Assembly: GCA_016987375.1 (NCBI GenBank)
Contig: PJRA01000048.1
Span: forward strand, 2,164,029-2,185,038
Length of the DNA stretch: 21,010 nucleotides
Source of the DNA: Brachionus koreanus
Taxonomy: Eukaryota > Rotifera > Eurotatoria > Ploima > Brachionidae
Reading direction: 5' to 3'
Part shown: positions 17,690 through 21,010 of the stretch, one piece after another
Layout: each line of letters opens with the position of its first letter
Numbering within the stretch: position 1 is the first letter of the stretch
Notes under the pieces: generated by a model
What the model saw: the letters and a program-made list of their open reading frames with translations, nothing else
Told to the model about the DNA's origin: nothing
Database searches by the model: none
Position numbers and translations under genes: made by a program

Positions 17690-18624
17690 AAGACTAAAAA
17701 GCACAATGTTTTATACTTTTGCTTTTTTTATTGATAAATTTTAAAAAAAATTAGAAAAAAATGCAAAATTTTTTAATCTTGATAAATTAAAACTTAGAAA
17801 AAATATACATGTTTTCAAATAATTTCAATTAAAAAAACAGTTAAATATAATATTCGAAACTTTTATGATTAATAAATTATTTATAGATTAACAAAACAGT
17901 TATATTTCAAAAAACATTCAAAACTGGTTAAATTATGAAATATTTATGAAATTTTCAGTTTTCTTATTTTTATTCATTTATAAAAAACATTTCGTTCAGT
18001 GTGTACTTAATAAAACCAAGATAAAAATAAATAATTGTCGATTAAAACAATAATATTAAAATTCTTATACGATCAAAAATATATTTCACTCATAACTTAA
18101 TTGTGAATATGAAAATTTTTTAATAGAGTCTAAAATATCTCTTTTTTAACATCCAAATATATTTTTTAGACCGACAAACACTGTCTTACTCCTGACTCCT
18201 TTCAATGCATATTCTTTCCAAACATCTACTTGATTTAAAATGACAAAGATATATTTTTTTTAAAACCTAAAAGCGTCTTTTGTTTGACTGCTATTAAGGA
18301 TTTGGAATTCAAACGATTACTTATAATTGAAACTCTTTTTTCATCTATGCACAATGCTAGCATTAAGTTCTTTGAATTTCGGTTTTAATATAAAAAATTT
18401 TGGCTCTTCTGTGAGAGCAATCAGGTATAAATCAGACTTGTTTGTAATTCACAGTTTCCATTTTTAAAAATATTTCTAAATCATAATTCAATTTGATAAT
18501 TCAAATCTTTCTTAGATATTAAAAATAAATTATTTTAATTCAAATACTAAAAAAATATATAAAAATGATTTATTAATTAAATTTTTGAATTTTTTTGACT
18601 AAAATTTTTTTACTTAAATAAACT
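17690..18624. other. Intergenic stretch between mariner and XK-related gene
   Basis: Mostly A/T filler. On the minus strand around 18440-18160 there are broken frames with protein-like pieces (LTEEPKFFILKPKFKELNAS, and VILNQVDVWKEYALKGV) separated by stops. They may be the relic of a gene or transposon; no family was recognised. The 3' UTR of the XK-related gene should occupy the right end. Confidence 0.3.
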
Positions 18625-19794
18625 TTACTTCTTTGGATTGAAAAGACTAATATCAGCTAAGCTTTCATTTTCACTTATCAAATATATTTGTTGATTATCT
18701 TCTAAATCAACTAACGGCTCGTGATTTAATCCATCGCTTTGATTTTTCAGCCACTGTCTTAGGTGGTCCATAAATATCGAATCATCATAACGGTTGCCAG
18801 TCCATAAGGGATTAACACACCAATAAAAAATTTCAAGACAATAAGACATAAAAAAAGAAACAATTATTAAGCCAAGAAACAGTTTTGGAGATGCTAATTC
18901 TAAGCTTTTAAATTCAAAAGCGAAATCAAGTATGCTTAAGAATAAAAATTCGCTCAAGTTAATGAGCAATTTAAATTTGCTTATTTTTTTTCTTAGACTG
19001 AAATCTTGAACAAAGCAAACTTGCTCGAAAATTGTCCAAAAAAAACTCCAAAAAGCTTCCAAGCTATTAGTAAAGCCGATTAGCTTACAATTTAATAAAA
19101 AGATTGTCAGATGTTTTATAAATAATGTAGAAATAACAATTTTTGGAGCAAACAAATATGCTATTGAGTAAACAAAAGCTTTAGAAGTAAAAAATAAAAA
19201 ATTTGTCATGAAACGTATAATGGGGAATATTCTTGAAATGTTAATACTAAATTCGGTTTGGAAAAAATGACTAACCAGATTCACTGAATATATATTTATT
19301 TTTAGAATTGAAATCAAAATCTTAGTTATCAGCAAGATAAAGAGATCTCGGGGAATATTGTTATAAGTAATCATGAAGTTAAATTGGACTAAACTAAACG
19401 GATAATTGTTGAACAAAATATGAAAGCAATTTGAGATCAATAAAACAAATTTGATGTCAAGTAAGTCGAGTAATTGGTTTTTGTCGTTTATTTTGGGCCT
19501 TGATTCATAGCCGATTAAAACTATATTTGGCAAAATTACATCTAAATTTGAGCTTATTAACAAAATACTTAATAGTGATTGCTTGATTGCATTACGAGAA
19601 GATAAAAAATGAAATACTGAACATATTAGAACGATAAGATTTGGCATAAAATAAAAAATAATGCTTAAAATAAAAAAGTCTCTATTTTTGTATCGAAAAT
19701 GTTGGATTAAAATGGCTAAATCAATAAAATTTTCACACATATTGAATAAAATATTGAATAAGCGATGGATGATTTTAAAAAAACTCAATTCCAT
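18625..19794 (-). CDS. XK-related (XKR-like) multi-pass membrane protein
   Basis: The gene is a single exon of 389 residues with about eight to ten hydrophobic segments, for example 40-64, 73-95, 113-128, 150-172, 198-222, 224-240, 281-294 and 306-326, and a hydrophilic C-terminal tail from 331. From memory, the layout matches XK-related proteins. An N-terminal stretch with Asp25 before a membrane segment and FYFMPNLIVLICSVFHF (47-63) resembles the family's FxLLPSLLVQLFSLRW. FHILFNNYPFSLVQF (124-138) resembles ExxPQLxLQ. SYCLEIFYWCVNP (317-329) resembles the final YYxxxHP. XKR proteins act at the plasma membrane, several in phospholipid scrambling. Key family residues are diverged, so the activity is unproven. 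The tail is acidic and shows no obvious caspase site by eye. The first ATG was chosen; codons are very A/T-rich. Confidence 0.6.
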   Translation of the reverse strand: MELSFFKIIHRLFNILFNMCENFIDLAILIQHFRYKNRDFFILSIIFYFMPNLIVLICSVFHFLSSRNAIKQSLLSILLISSNLDVILPNIVLIGYESRPKINDKNQLLDLLDIKFVLLISNCFHILFNNYPFSLVQFNFMITYNNIPRDLFILLITKILISILKINIYSVNLVSHFFQTEFSINISRIFPIIRFMTNFLFFTSKAFVYSIAYLFAPKIVISTLFIKHLTIFLLNCKLIGFTNSLEAFWSFFWTIFEQVCFVQDFSLRKKISKFKLLINLSEFLFLSILDFAFEFKSLELASPKLFLGLIIVSFFMSYCLEIFYWCVNPLWTGNRYDDSIFMDHLRQWLKNQSDGLNHEPLVDLEDNQQIYLISENESLADISLFNPKK

Positions 19795-20833
19795 TATGTA
19801 AAAAAAATATTTTGTTTTATAAATTAATTGGATTGTTTGAATTTAAACTAAAAATTAGACATTATAGCATTTATGAAAGAATTTTTTTAGCAAATAAAGA
19901 AAATCAAAAATAATTGTCTTGTTAATTTTTTATTGTTAGTATTGCTGTACTTAATTTAAAAATTTTTTTAAAATATTGAATAGATGATATATTAGAATTT
20001 AGTTAAAATATAATTTAAAAAAATATTTATTCCTTAAAAACTGTTGTTTTTGATTTTTTTTAGAAAAAGAATTATATTAGCAAAATAAGACTGAAATTTT
20101 TAATATTGAAGGATCTGTTTTGAGTAAAAAGTAAAGAAAAATTGTCTTTTTTGACCAAAATTGACGTAATTTTTCTAAAAATCGTATTAAACTATGCTAA
20201 TATTAAATTTTATTGATATATAATAAATCAAGATTTTGTAAAATTTTCCAAAAAAATTTAAGAATATAAAAAGTTTTTATATCAATTGATGCAAAATATC
20301 TAATGGTTGATTTGGATTTTTCTCTTTAAAATCTTTTCTAGTAAATTACTCTATGGAGAGTTCTTCGTATCGTAGCAGCTCTCTATTTAATTAGTTCTAT
20401 GAGTCAACAAATAAATATTGAATAAATTAGATTTAAAATATAAATTTTATTCAAAAAAAATTAAACGATTAATAATACATGCATTTCATTTTTGGTGATT
20501 TTCATATGAATCAAACTCTTGTTGCACCAAATTTAAAAAATAATCATCTTTCTAAATTTCTGCATTGATATTTTACCATATCTCTTTTAAAGTAAATGCT
20601 CTTTGTCATTATGTGTCTATTAAAAAATTTAAGATCTAAGCTGACAGAAAATGTTGTTCAAATAAATATTTTTTTAAATATCAAATTGGTTTATAAAAAA
20701 AAATTAGAGATGAAGCATCTAAAAAGCCGCTTCGATTTAAAATTGGGAGTTTTAGTGAAGCACTTTTTTAAAAACAGTTATTGAATTGATTTTTTTATTA
20801 AGTTTTCTAAAAAACTCTATAGAAAATTTTTTA
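19795..20833. other. Upstream region of the XK-related gene; AT-rich
   Basis: The promoter of the minus-strand gene should lie in the first few hundred bases; no clear TATA box was separable from the background. The plus-strand 62-codon frame at 20596-20784 lacks coding character or a recognised domain. Confidence 0.4.
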
Positions 20834-21010
20834 GGTTTTGTGAAATTTAGTACAATAGACCAGAACAAAAAGTTAAAAATTCATTTAACTTTACTTTTAA
20901 AAGTCAAAAGCAAGTTCTGTAAATACAACATTCAAAGTTGCACCACTAGTATCAACAACCTGGTAAAACTATGCAAATTTAGCATTATTTAAATTTAGAC
21001 AAATTTGGCT
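20834..21010 (+). repeat. Dispersed repeat, copy 2 (continues past the window)
   Basis: GGTTTTGTGAAATTTAGTAC to GACAAATTTGGCT matches 9107-9296, same orientation, with substitutions and small indels. The match still holds at the window edge, so the full element is longer on at least this side. The open frame 20786-20992 spans it; whether that frame was once an element protein is undecided. Confidence 0.65.

Noticed and set aside
20596..20992. Two plus-strand frames at the right edge
   Set aside because: The first has filler composition; the second overlaps a dispersed repeat whose other copy is not open, so no gene call is justified.
1..21010. CRISPR array, bacterial operon or prophage
   Set aside because: Spliceosomal introns, TATA boxes and animal gene families show a eukaryotic chromosome; no regularly spaced repeats were seen.

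Overview
This is a eukaryotic, very AT-rich window (roughly three quarters A+T by eye). It has short GT-AG introns (44-57 nt, plus one of 282 nt), compact intron-poor genes, and many degraded transposable elements. The gene families are animal-like: a neuronal-calcium-sensor EF-hand protein, an alpha-carbonic anhydrase with the secreted-type cysteine pair, an XK-related membrane protein, remnants of LRRC46 and of a MAM domain, and mariner transposons. A small AT-rich metazoan fits, for example a monogonont rotifer. The taxon is an inference; nothing in the window proves it.

Left part (1-4500): two nearly identical copies of a small secreted, cysteine-free protein gene face away from each other about 4 kb apart. 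The left copy is cut by the window edge. Their similarity runs through the TATA box and the coding sequence and appears to stop just upstream of the TATA box. Between them lie dead sequences: a broken LRRC46-like leucine-rich-repeat pseudogene (1436-1828), a short coding-like fragment (2608-2775), half of a GC-rich repeat element (3411-3651) and two scraps of a MAM domain (3673-3862).

Middle (5300-12150): a two-exon NCS-type calcium sensor (+ strand) is followed by a 338-bp MITE with long terminal inverted repeats and an 8-bp target duplication. Next is a two-exon coiled-coil protein on the - strand. A nest of repeats follows (7.9-9.7 kb): a dead mariner copy, a full-length copy of the GC-rich element in inverted orientation, a dispersed repeat and a 92-bp foldback. 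A multi-exon alpha-carbonic anhydrase on the - strand closes this part.

Right part (12150-21010): about 3 kb of near-featureless AT-rich DNA, then a single-exon vWA-domain protein (- strand) with an intact MIDAS, an N-terminal PPPY motif and a C-terminal CCNII tail that looks like a prenylation box. After it come a second dead mariner copy (+ strand), an XK-related multi-pass membrane protein (- strand), and a repeat at the right edge matching the one at 9.1 kb.

The genes show no operon-like relation; each looks independently transcribed. I do not see a clearly new multi-gene system. The most unusual items are the near-identical inverted gene pair with its shared minimal promoter, the vWA protein with both PPPY and CaaX-like motifs, and the MITE with clean target-site duplication.
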